Assembly (NCBI GenBank): GCA_019636235.1
Contig: JAHBXW010000002.1
Span: forward strand, 186,001-250,000
Source: Planctomyces sp.
GTDB lineage: Bacteria; Planctomycetota; Planctomycetia; Planctomycetales; Planctomycetaceae
Reading direction: 5' to 3'
DNA: 64,000 nt
The first letter of the stretch is position 1; each line of letters begins with the position of its first letter. Positions 16,932-24,818 of this stretch are shown piece by piece. Both the position numbers and the translations under genes were made by a program. The notes under the pieces are model-generated. The model was not told the origin of the DNA. It did no database searches and saw only the letters and a program-made list of their open reading frames with translations.

Positions 16932-18814
16932 GCCTTGCGGATGAAGTGTTCCGCGTAACTGCGGACCTTGCGGCCGTTCAGGACGTGGAACATGCGAAGC
17001 TGCTGCAGGGTCTCCTGGCTGAAGTGGGCCAGGGGAACGTGGATCAGCCGTTTGCCCCCCTTCTTGGCGAGGCGTCGCCAGCCGGGGCCGGGGGGCACGG
17101 CGGACAGCAGGGCGATGTGCCGTTCCTCCGAGTAAGCGCAGGCGGCGGCCAGCAGACGCTCCTCCAGCGTGTCCACGAAATCGAACCGGGAGTTCCGCCA
17201 GATGTCCGGGATGTTCCGGGGCGGGAACAGAAACATCGCGCCGCCGTAAGTGGCCTGCGCGATCCCGGGACCGACCAGCCCCTGTCCGAAGTGAGTCGCA
17301 TAGAAGGACAGCGTGGACTCGTCGTGGCTTTCCGCATGCCAGGTGATCCGCCAGGGGTAATCCCGGGGATCGGCGGGGGAATCGAACAGCATGATGACGC
17401 AGTCGAGGTTGCCGCGCGTGGGGGGCAGCACCTTGACATACAGGTCGCCGGTGTGCCAGTTGCGGAGCGTTTCCCGGATGTCGAGTCCGTCCTTGAGGCT
17501 GGCGCTGAACTTCTCGGTGCGGGCGAGGTCATGCCCCAGCAGGTTGAGCGCATGGTCCTTGATGTGCGTGCGGAAGCGCTCGATGGCGATGTCTTCGGGG
17601 GGCCAGCTGCAGTGGCTGAACGGGTTCCACTGCATGGCCCACCGCATCTGATCGATCTTCGGCGGCCGGCGATTGAGCTGCAGCGTCCGCCAGCAGACGG
17701 GCTGTCCGGGCAGGCGGGATTTAGCGGCGAGCAGGTCGCCGTCCGGCAGCTGGACGCGGCCGATGCCGAACTTCGCGGGCGGGAGGCGATCATCGCCGAG
17801 GAAGGGATACTCGCGGGCCGTCTCGGCGACGTGAATGGCGAACTGGTCGCCGGCCATCTGCCGCGAGGCGACGATCAGCGTGTACAGGTCGGGAGTCAGC
17901 CGGCGTTCGATGAGGCAGAGATTGCGGATGTACTTGAGGGAGGTCGCCAGGAGATGGGGGGTGATCTTCCGGGCCCGCGACTTGAGGTCCTGCCGGTAGC
18001 GCTCGCGGGAGGTCAGCAGGAGGTCCTTGACCCCGTCGAGCGACAGGTTTTCGTCATCGTCGAGTTCGGCCCGCGCCCGTTCATACAGCCCGGTGATGTG
18101 CGGCAGCTCGCCGAGCATGAAGATCAGCGTCGCGGGATCGACGGCATGCAGATCGGCGTCCTCGACGTCGTCATCCGTGGCGGGAGGCGTGGCGCCATCG
18201 GCGTAGGCTTCGCGAATCCAGGGCCAGTCGGTCATCGCACACAGGCAGAGGATCGACTTCCGGCGGCGGGACAACTGCTTCAGACGGTGCGCCATCCAGG
18301 CCACCCGTTCGGTGGCCTGGCCGGCGGGCAGGCGCGGCAGGGCGGGCAGCACGGCCGCGGCGAAGCGGTCCAGCGAGGTCTGCTTGAGGGCATAGGGATC
18401 GGGCAGGCCGAGGGTCGCCGCCAGGTAATCGCGGGTCTCAAAATCGATGTACTCGCGGGGGATGCGCTCCTGCATGGCCACGCGAAGCGCGGCGATGACG
18501 GGCTGGCAGGGATCGATGGGGACATAGCTGGCGGACTTCGGCGCGTCTTCTTCTTCGTCGTCCCGGTCGCTGTCGGGCGTCCAGTCGGCGGCCCGGAACG
18601 CGGGCGATTCGCGCTGGATGACGGCGGAGACGGCCGGCAGACGCTCGATCCCCTGCTCGACGGCGGCCTGGAACGACGGCGGCAGCGGCACGGCCAGACA
18701 ATCGAACTTTTCCGTCAGCATCAGCCGGCGGATGGCGACGGCGAAATCCCCGCTGCCGTGGAGCACCGGGACCAGCGTGATGCGCGGGCCGACCTTGAGA
18801 AACTCCAGCGCCAT
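16928..18814 (-). CDS. Conserved-looking cytoplasmic protein of unknown function (628 aa)
   Basis: No signal peptide or membrane segment. The N-terminal 120 residues (LVPVLHGSGDFAVAIRRL, then FDCLAVPLPPSFQ and YVPIDPCQPVIAALR) alternate beta strands and helices with a HG near residue 20. This is faintly reminiscent of TraB/EreA-like or DUF5682-type proteins, an inference I hold weakly. An acidic linker follows (DSDRDDEEED), and the remainder is mixed alpha/beta. It overlaps the downstream cyclase-like gene by 4 bp (ATGA), so the two are probably made together. Start 18814 is the first ATG of the frame. Its place between an EboC-like prenyltransferase and a cyclase-like barrel suggests a lipid or terpenoid link, unproven. 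Confidence 0.8.
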   Translation of the reverse strand: MALEFLKVGPRITLVPVLHGSGDFAVAIRRLMLTEKFDCLAVPLPPSFQAAVEQGIERLPAVSAVIQRESPAFRAADWTPDSDRDDEEEDAPKSASYVPIDPCQPVIAALRVAMQERIPREYIDFETRDYLAATLGLPDPYALKQTSLDRFAAAVLPALPRLPAGQATERVAWMAHRLKQLSRRRKSILCLCAMTDWPWIREAYADGATPPATDDDVEDADLHAVDPATLIFMLGELPHITGLYERARAELDDDENLSLDGVKDLLLTSRERYRQDLKSRARKITPHLLATSLKYIRNLCLIERRLTPDLYTLIVASRQMAGDQFAIHVAETAREYPFLGDDRLPPAKFGIGRVQLPDGDLLAAKSRLPGQPVCWRTLQLNRRPPKIDQMRWAMQWNPFSHCSWPPEDIAIERFRTHIKDHALNLLGHDLARTEKFSASLKDGLDIRETLRNWHTGDLYVKVLPPTRGNLDCVIMLFDSPADPRDYPWRITWHAESHDESTLSFYATHFGQGLVGPGIAQATYGGAMFLFPPRNIPDIWRNSRFDFVDTLEERLLAAACAYSEERHIALLSAVPPGPGWRRLAKKGGKRLIHVPLAHFSQETLQQLRMFHVLNGRKVRSYAEHFIRKA

Positions 18815-18860
18815 GGCGGTCGTTCGTTCCTTCCATCGGGTCCGCCGGGCCGTCGGCGGT

Positions 18861-19844
18861 TCACGTCATCGTCATCCAGCGGCCGAGCAACAGCGCGGGG
18901 ACGAGGAGCGCCACGGTTCCGACCGCGTACGGCGTTCCGGCCTCCCCCAGCTTGTTGTAGATCAGCATGGCATCGAGCGTGATGATCGACAACAGCATGA
19001 TGCGGACGGCGTTCTGAACGACGGCCGGAGACGGGTCGAGAATCGCGCCGATCGCGCGGCGGTTCAACACGAACGCGATGACCCCCAGCAGGGCCAGCGC
19101 CCGCCAGGGCTCGGCGTCGCCGCGGTACACCTGCCAGCCGATGGCGCCCAGAAATCGGTCGGCCTCCGGGGCGATCCAGGCCGCCAGGATCAGCAGGCCG
19201 AGATTCACGACGGCCAGGGCCGCGACGAGATGCCCGCGCGGGCTGCGGCCGGAATCGCGCCGCGCGAACCAGGTGACGCCCACGACGTACACGCCCATGC
19301 CGAGCGCGACGAGCAGTTGCGGCAGGAGGAAAGCTTCCACGAGCCGCGTGCTGGCGGAACTGGCCCCCAGAATGATGTTCAGGAACCGACAGCCGCCCAT
19401 CGCCAGCGGCCCCAGCGGCGTGCGTTTCAGCCAGCCGTCGTAGAGAAAGATATTGCCGAGCAGCAGCAGCGCGATCAGCAGGCTGTTCCGTCCGGCGAGC
19501 GCTGCGCCGCTCAGTCCGAAAACGATGAGCGCCCCCGCGACGGCGGTCGCGGTCCGGGACGAAACGCGGCCCGCCGGGATCGGCCGATTCGGGCGTTCGA
19601 TGGCGTCCTCGCGGCGGTCGAACAGGTCGTTGAGCACCATGCCGGCCAGGTAGAGGCCGGCCGAGGCGGCCAGGAGCGACGTAAACTCCCGCACCGGCGC
19701 GAGCGTCAGACGGGTCAGCAGAAATCCGAGCACGATATCGGCCAGCGCCGTGAAGACGGCCGGCAGCCGACAGAGTTGTGCGTAGGTGCGGATCGTGGAC
19801 ATGCGGGCAGGGTCGGCGGCCGGACGGGGACGGTCAAGCGACAT
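18861..19844 (-). CDS. UbiA family prenyltransferase, EboC-like
   Basis: 327 aa with about eight membrane helices. The first Mg-diphosphate motif is NDLFDRREDAIERPNRPIP (NDxxD..D) after helix 2; the second region reads FLYDGWLKRTPLGPLAMGGC. The RPNRPIPAG and LGPLxMGxCRxLNxxLG blocks resemble EboC, the UbiA member of the eboABCDEF cluster linked to trafficking of terpenoid or indole precursors in cyanobacteria and other phyla; none of the other ebo genes is adjacent. UbiA enzymes transfer prenyl groups to aromatic or lipid acceptors within the membrane. The start is ATG 19844, 21 bp after the TPR gene stop; an internal ATG at 19802 is an alternative. The substrate is unknown. Confidence 0.87.
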   Translation of the reverse strand: MSLDRPRPAADPARMSTIRTYAQLCRLPAVFTALADIVLGFLLTRLTLAPVREFTSLLAASAGLYLAGMVLNDLFDRREDAIERPNRPIPAGRVSSRTATAVAGALIVFGLSGAALAGRNSLLIALLLLGNIFLYDGWLKRTPLGPLAMGGCRFLNIILGASSASTRLVEAFLLPQLLVALGMGVYVVGVTWFARRDSGRSPRGHLVAALAVVNLGLLILAAWIAPEADRFLGAIGWQVYRGDAEPWRALALLGVIAFVLNRRAIGAILDPSPAVVQNAVRIMLLSIITLDAMLIYNKLGEAGTPYAVGTVALLVPALLLGRWMTMT

Positions 19845-19865
19845 CCGTTCGGGGCGTGGTTCGCG

Positions 19866-22709
19866 TCAGGGCGCCAGCTCGTCGATGAGCTGACGGTAGC
19901 GTTCGACCATGTCGGGACCGCTGAGTTGGGGGGCCAGCGCGAGCGTGGAGCGGAGCAGCGTGGCGGCCTGCCGGCGGAGTTCTTCGGCGGCCCGCGAGTC
20001 GCTGGCGTTGGCGGCCTGTCCGGCGAGCGACGTCGCCGATCCGTAGACGGCCTCGTAAAACTCGGGCGGCTTGCGCGGGAGCTTGGACATGGCGGTCCGC
20101 AGTCGGGTCCAGGCGGCGACCGCCTCGGGATAACGGGTAGCGTCCTGCTCGGCGAGCGCCTGCAGAATGCGGGCTCGTTCGACGTTCGGCTCCAGCGCCG
20201 ACGGATTCGCCGCCAGCAGCTTGTCGACCTCGGCGAGCGCCTGTTCGAAATTGCGGTCCTTCCGCAACAGTCCGATGAGCTGCGACCGGACGCGGGTGAG
20301 GGCCGACTGCACACGGCGGTCGGCCGCGGCGCCGGCCGACTCGGCCCGTTCCAGAACCCGCTCGTACTGCTGGCGGGCGAGATCGCCACGCCCAAGTTCG
20401 CTGGCGATGTCCCCCAGCCGCACCTGCTGATCCAGCGACAACTGCTCCCGCTGGCAGAGCAGTTCCACGTATCCGCTGACGGCCGCTTGTTCCGCGGCGA
20501 GCGCCTCATCGGCAGTCGTCTGCCGAGCCTCGTCTCCGGAGGCGGCCGCTTCCAGCGCCTCCGCGGCGGCCCGCTGCCATTCATTCCGAAGCGCCTGAGC
20601 GATTGCGACGAGCACGGAATTCACCGCCGGGGAATCCTCGCCCGCCGCGGCCAGCCGGTCGGCGACGGACCGCGCCCGGCCGACATCCCCTTGAGCGAGA
20701 TACGCGCTGGCTGCGCCGATCGCGACTCGCCGGGCCAACGGCGACAGTCCCTCGCCGCCGGCGACGAGCATCTGATCAATGAGCGGTTCGTACAGGGCGA
20801 CCGCCTCATCCAGCCGGCCGGCGTCCTGCAGGACTTCCGCCATCAGCAGCCGCAACTCATCGAGCGCCCCTTCGGAAGACGCGGACGCTGCGGCCGGCGA
20901 TTCGATCGCGCCGCGGATCGCGTCGAGAACGGCCTCGCGGCGGGAAGTCAGCTCGGCCTCATCGATCGGTCCGGCCCGGCGGTCGAGCTGGAGCTGTCGC
21001 CAGCGCGTCTGGGCGACCAGCAGCCGGGCCTGCGGGTAGCGCTCGCTGGCGGGGTCGAGCCGGTCGAACGTCTGAAGGGCGTCGTCCGCCGCGCCGTCGA
21101 CGAGCTGCAGGCGGCCGAGCGCCAGCGTGGCCTCATCCGCTTCGGCGCGTCGGGGCCAGGTGGACTGTGTGTAGTTTGCGATGTCGAGCAGCCGCTGGCG
21201 TGCGGCGTCGCGATCGGATCCGGTCGCGGCGAGCTGCAGCGCGGCGGAGATGGCGAGGACGGCTGCGGCGGGGCCGGAATCCCGCGGCGGCTGTTCGCGG
21301 GCCAGGGCGCTGGCGGTTTCAAAACTGGCGTCGAGCTGTCCGGCGGAGAACTGAGCCCGCGCGAGTTCAAACCGGATCTGATCGATCCGCTGTGGCGGAC
21401 GAACGTCCTTGCTGAGCGATAACGCCTGCTGATAGAGCGTAACGGCCTGCGGCCAGTCGCCGCCGTCAGCCGCCGCTTCGGCCAGCGCCACCGCGTCGGC
21501 GAACGTGTTGATCTCCAGCGTCCGGCCGATCCGCGACGACAGCTCCCGACGCAGGCGGATCGCCTCTGTCTGGTGCGGGCCGGCGATGCGGGAGATCTCC
21601 GCCAGGAGCGTCAGCGCGTTCCCGATGAGACGCTCGGATTCGCGCTTCTCCAGTCCGGCCGCCCGCGCCTCAAGCATCCGCGAAAAATCGATGGCCAGCG
21701 CCTGGTATCCAGGAAGCTGTTTGAATCCCTGCCAGCGGTCCAGCCACTGCTGGGCCTCGCTGAAGGCGTCATCGTCCTTCCGGAGAGCCTGCAGCATCCG
21801 GACTTCATCGCGTTTGACGTCCGCAAAGAATGGCAGCCGCGCCGCGGCGCCCGATTCTCCCAGTTCCGGGGCGTTGCCCAGAACCTCCTGATAGATGTCG
21901 AGCGCCAGCCGGTGCTGGCCGAGCGCCTCCTGAGCGCGGCCATGCCAGAAGTGCGCGAGGATGCCGGCGTTCTTTTCGCGGTAGCCCTGGAAGATGTCGT
22001 CGAATCCGCGAGACGCGCGTTCCAGCGCCTCGCGGCGAGCCGGCGCTTCCGGATCGGACGACGTCATGGCGATCAAGTAGTCGACCTGCGCGGCCAGGAA
22101 CCGCGATTCCAGCCAGTCCTCGAGGGCCAGATCGAGCTCGCTGGGGCCGGAGCTGCGACGTGCCCGTCTCGCAGGCGCGCGCGGAGGCGCGGCGTCGTCT
22201 TGAAGCTGCGCGACACGCGCGCCGAACAGTTCAATCGCCCGGGCGAAGGCGGGCCGCGCGGTTTCCAGTTCCGTGCGGGCCTGATCGAGTTCGGTCGCCC
22301 GCCGACCCGCCGCACGCTGCAGGTTCGCCCGTTGCCGAAGCCGCTCGCCTCGGGACAGACTGATCTGTCCGACCGAGCGCCAGGCGATGCCGGCATCCGG
22401 ATGCCCGGCGTGCTGTTCCAGGAACCGGGACAGCCGTTCGCGGGCGAGGACGAGGTTACTCGAGGCGCGATCGACGTTCTGCGTCGTTTCGGCTTCCGCG
22501 ATCAGCGCGCGGGCGAATTCGAGGTCGATGACCTCCTGAAGCTCCGAGGGAATCTCGCTGCGGGATTCCAGGTTCTGCAGGTGGGCGACCGCCATATCGC
22601 CGAGCCCCTGCTCGCGGAGACGTTCGAGAAACTCCAGCTCCCGGCCAGCGGCGAACGCGGGGGCCGTCAGGACGGCCAGCAGCACAAGCGACAGGCAGGT
22701 CCGGATCAT
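19866..22709 (-). CDS. Large exported TPR protein (947 aa)
   Basis: A signal peptide (MIRTCLSLVLLAVLTAPAFA) is followed by nearly continuous alpha-helical tetratricopeptide-like repeats. Recognisable units include ILAHFWHGRAQEALGQHRLA, GDWPQAVTLYQQALSLSKDV, ADDALQTFDRLDPASERYPQ and DAGRLDEAVALYEPLIDQ. Such solenoids are protein-interaction scaffolds, here presumably periplasmic or cell-envelope. It sits between the anchored cyclase-like protein and the UbiA gene on the same strand (58 and 21 bp gaps) and is likely co-transcribed with them. No catalytic motif is visible. Confidence 0.9.
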   Translation of the reverse strand: MIRTCLSLVLLAVLTAPAFAAGRELEFLERLREQGLGDMAVAHLQNLESRSEIPSELQEVIDLEFARALIAEAETTQNVDRASSNLVLARERLSRFLEQHAGHPDAGIAWRSVGQISLSRGERLRQRANLQRAAGRRATELDQARTELETARPAFARAIELFGARVAQLQDDAAPPRAPARRARRSSGPSELDLALEDWLESRFLAAQVDYLIAMTSSDPEAPARREALERASRGFDDIFQGYREKNAGILAHFWHGRAQEALGQHRLALDIYQEVLGNAPELGESGAAARLPFFADVKRDEVRMLQALRKDDDAFSEAQQWLDRWQGFKQLPGYQALAIDFSRMLEARAAGLEKRESERLIGNALTLLAEISRIAGPHQTEAIRLRRELSSRIGRTLEINTFADAVALAEAAADGGDWPQAVTLYQQALSLSKDVRPPQRIDQIRFELARAQFSAGQLDASFETASALAREQPPRDSGPAAAVLAISAALQLAATGSDRDAARQRLLDIANYTQSTWPRRAEADEATLALGRLQLVDGAADDALQTFDRLDPASERYPQARLLVAQTRWRQLQLDRRAGPIDEAELTSRREAVLDAIRGAIESPAAASASSEGALDELRLLMAEVLQDAGRLDEAVALYEPLIDQMLVAGGEGLSPLARRVAIGAASAYLAQGDVGRARSVADRLAAAGEDSPAVNSVLVAIAQALRNEWQRAAAEALEAAASGDEARQTTADEALAAEQAAVSGYVELLCQREQLSLDQQVRLGDIASELGRGDLARQQYERVLERAESAGAAADRRVQSALTRVRSQLIGLLRKDRNFEQALAEVDKLLAANPSALEPNVERARILQALAEQDATRYPEAVAAWTRLRTAMSKLPRKPPEFYEAVYGSATSLAGQAANASDSRAAEELRRQAATLLRSTLALAPQLSGPDMVERYRQLIDELAP

Positions 22710-22767
22710 GAGCGGGAGTCGGGCCTCGACGGGGAATGGGGTTGAACAGGGTCATCCGGCCCGCCGA

Positions 22768-24402
22768 TCACTTCATCTTCGATGCCGCCGGATCGTTGAT
22801 CTTGTACAGCGGGATGTACCGGTAATAGACCTCGAGCGACAGCGATGAGATCGCCGTCGTCATCAGCCGCCCTCCCTGCTTGCCCCAGGGATCGGGTTCC
22901 GGATTCCAACTGCCGGACGCGCAGCCCTCTTTCTCCTGGCTTTCGATCAGCACGCGGCGCATCTCGCGGTTCCACTGGTCCCATTCCGGGCCGGGCAGGT
23001 TATGCATGACCTGCGTCGCGTAGTAGAGGTAATACGATTCGAGGGACTGGGCGCTCGGCAGATTCGCCATCAGGAAGGTCATCCCTTCGACCATCGCCGG
23101 ATCGCTGCGGTCCATGCCCGTGTACTGATTGCAGAGCAGTCCCACCGCCGTCATGACCTTGGTCGGCCCTTGCGTGGGCTCGTAGGCGAACAGGCCGCCG
23201 TGCTCGCCGCGGGCGACCGTCTTCAAAAACCCCTGGGCGCGCTCGAGGGATTTCGGGTTCACGTTCAGCCCGGCCATCTGGCCGCTCTTGAGAGCCATGA
23301 GCTGCCAGCCGGCGACGGAGGTGTCGGAATCGGTCGACGTGGCGCCGTATCGCCACCCGCCGGCTTCATTCTGAGCGGCTTCGATGAACTTGATCGCGAG
23401 CTGTGCGGACTGCCCAAGCCGACGGTCGCCCGTCATGCCGTAGGCCTCGCACATGACGATGGCGCACAGGCCGTGGGTGTACATCTGGCTTTCGCCGCCC
23501 GCGCTGAGGTCGCCATTGGCCGGGTTCTGATGCGTTGCGAGCCAGTACAGCCCGTCGCGGATCGTCTTCTGGTACGGCCCGCGGGATTCATGCGTCTGGC
23601 CGGCGGCGAGAAACGGGAGCAGCGCCATCGCGGTCGCGGCGGCGTCGCTTTTGACTGTTCCCTCGGCGTGCCCGACACGGCACGAGGGGTCCTTGCAGTT
23701 CTGGTGAAAGCCATGCAGGCTCCAGCTGCCGTCCGGGTTCTGATGTCGGGCCAGCCAGTTGACCGTTCCGGCCACGGCGCGGTCGGCCTGCTTGGTGCCG
23801 CCGAAGGCGCCGGCCAGCGCCTGCCGCATGCCTGAACCGCGGGCGCCGAAGCCGTCCCCCGCGCCGCCGCTTCCGGCGGAATTGGAATTCCCCCGGCCGG
23901 CGCCGATGCCCCCCAGTCCGCGGAGCGCCGGGTTGTCCCCCGCGGCCGTCATTGTGAATCCTCCCAGCCCGCCCGTATTCAGCGGCGATGTGGGATTCGC
24001 GAAGCCTCCGCCGGAATCTTCGAACGTCAGCGAGTCATCATTGAACTGTTCATCAAGAGCCAGTTGCGGCGGCTCGAGTTCCAGCAGCGACGCGGTGTCG
24101 AGGACCGTCGGTTCGAGCGACGCTTCGCCGATTTCGAACCGGGACAGCTCGGGCTCGGGAAGTTCGGTGTCGACGACGGCTTCAAATTCCGGAGCGTCGC
24201 CCACCGGAGCCGGGGATTCGATCGCCCCGGCGAGCAGTGCGAAGAGCGCCAGCGCAAGCAGGTGCCCGCCGGCGCTGGCCGCCCAGAAGGGGCCTTTGTC
24301 GCGGAGCCACAGGCGGGCTTCGCGGCGGAATCCGTCCACAAGCGAGGCGGATCGATCCGCGGCGGCAGAGGCGTTGGACATCGGTTCGGGCGGGCCGGAC
24401 AT
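22768..24402 (-). CDS. Membrane-anchored squalene-cyclase/prenyltransferase-like repeat protein
   Basis: 544 aa. A cytoplasmic N terminus and one transmembrane helix (about 40-62, SAGGHLLALALFALLAGA) are followed by an acidic stretch, a Gly-rich linker (about 125-190) and a C-terminal alpha-alpha barrel with QW-like repeats: WLARHQNPDGSWSLHGFHQN, YWLATHQNPANGDL, FIEAAQNEAGGWRYG. A CKDPSC motif lies in the first repeat and could bind metal or form a disulfide. This anchor-linker-barrel architecture is widespread in planctomycetes and of unknown function. First gene of the five-gene minus-strand operon. Confidence 0.88.
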   Translation of the reverse strand: MSGPPEPMSNASAAADRSASLVDGFRREARLWLRDKGPFWAASAGGHLLALALFALLAGAIESPAPVGDAPEFEAVVDTELPEPELSRFEIGEASLEPTVLDTASLLELEPPQLALDEQFNDDSLTFEDSGGGFANPTSPLNTGGLGGFTMTAAGDNPALRGLGGIGAGRGNSNSAGSGGAGDGFGARGSGMRQALAGAFGGTKQADRAVAGTVNWLARHQNPDGSWSLHGFHQNCKDPSCRVGHAEGTVKSDAAATAMALLPFLAAGQTHESRGPYQKTIRDGLYWLATHQNPANGDLSAGGESQMYTHGLCAIVMCEAYGMTGDRRLGQSAQLAIKFIEAAQNEAGGWRYGATSTDSDTSVAGWQLMALKSGQMAGLNVNPKSLERAQGFLKTVARGEHGGLFAYEPTQGPTKVMTAVGLLCNQYTGMDRSDPAMVEGMTFLMANLPSAQSLESYYLYYATQVMHNLPGPEWDQWNREMRRVLIESQEKEGCASGSWNPEPDPWGKQGGRLMTTAISSLSLEVYYRYIPLYKINDPAASKMK

Positions 24403-24818
24403 CGGTCAGGAAAGGAGTCCGGCCAACGAGCGTCGCCCGGACGACTGCAGGTCCGGTTCATCGTATCCGCCGCGGCCGGGCGGACCAACAGCGCAGTGCG
24501 AGATCGGGCGCGAATCCCCGGCGGCCGCCGCGTCGCGCATGCAGAAGCGGAGATCGGCAGGAACTGCGGATGCCAGGCGGGTGGGCTGCACGGGCGGAGA
24601 CAGGGGTTGTCGCTGCGGCGCTATCCCGATATCGGTCCGCGGCCTACACTTTTCAGGTCGGACGCTCGCAGGGGGGAGCGCGGGACTGGCCCCCGATCCC
24701 CGCAGCGGCCGACTGTGGCCGAACGCCATCGGCGCGACAGGGGAGGCGGGGAGCAGCGGCGCTCAACACTGCTCCCGTCGAACCCTGCGGCGGCCGCTCC
24801 TGACCGAAGGAATCACTC
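24403..24818. other. 416-bp divergent intergenic region
   Basis: It lies between the cyclase-like operon (minus) and the 2-oxoglutarate dehydrogenase gene (plus) and must hold both promoters. I see no convincing gene. A loose plus-strand candidate, TTGTCG then TATCGG 17 bp on (near 24607-24635), is too weak to call. Confidence 0.5.

Noticed and set aside
16841-22745. Very long plus-strand ORFs (up to 934 codons at 18618-21422, 713 at 16841-18982, 390 at 21573-22745)
   Set aside because: They mirror the minus-strand 628-aa, TPR and UbiA genes. Their translations are Arg/Gly/Asp-rich without domain motifs; GC-rich codon bias on one strand keeps the opposite frame open.
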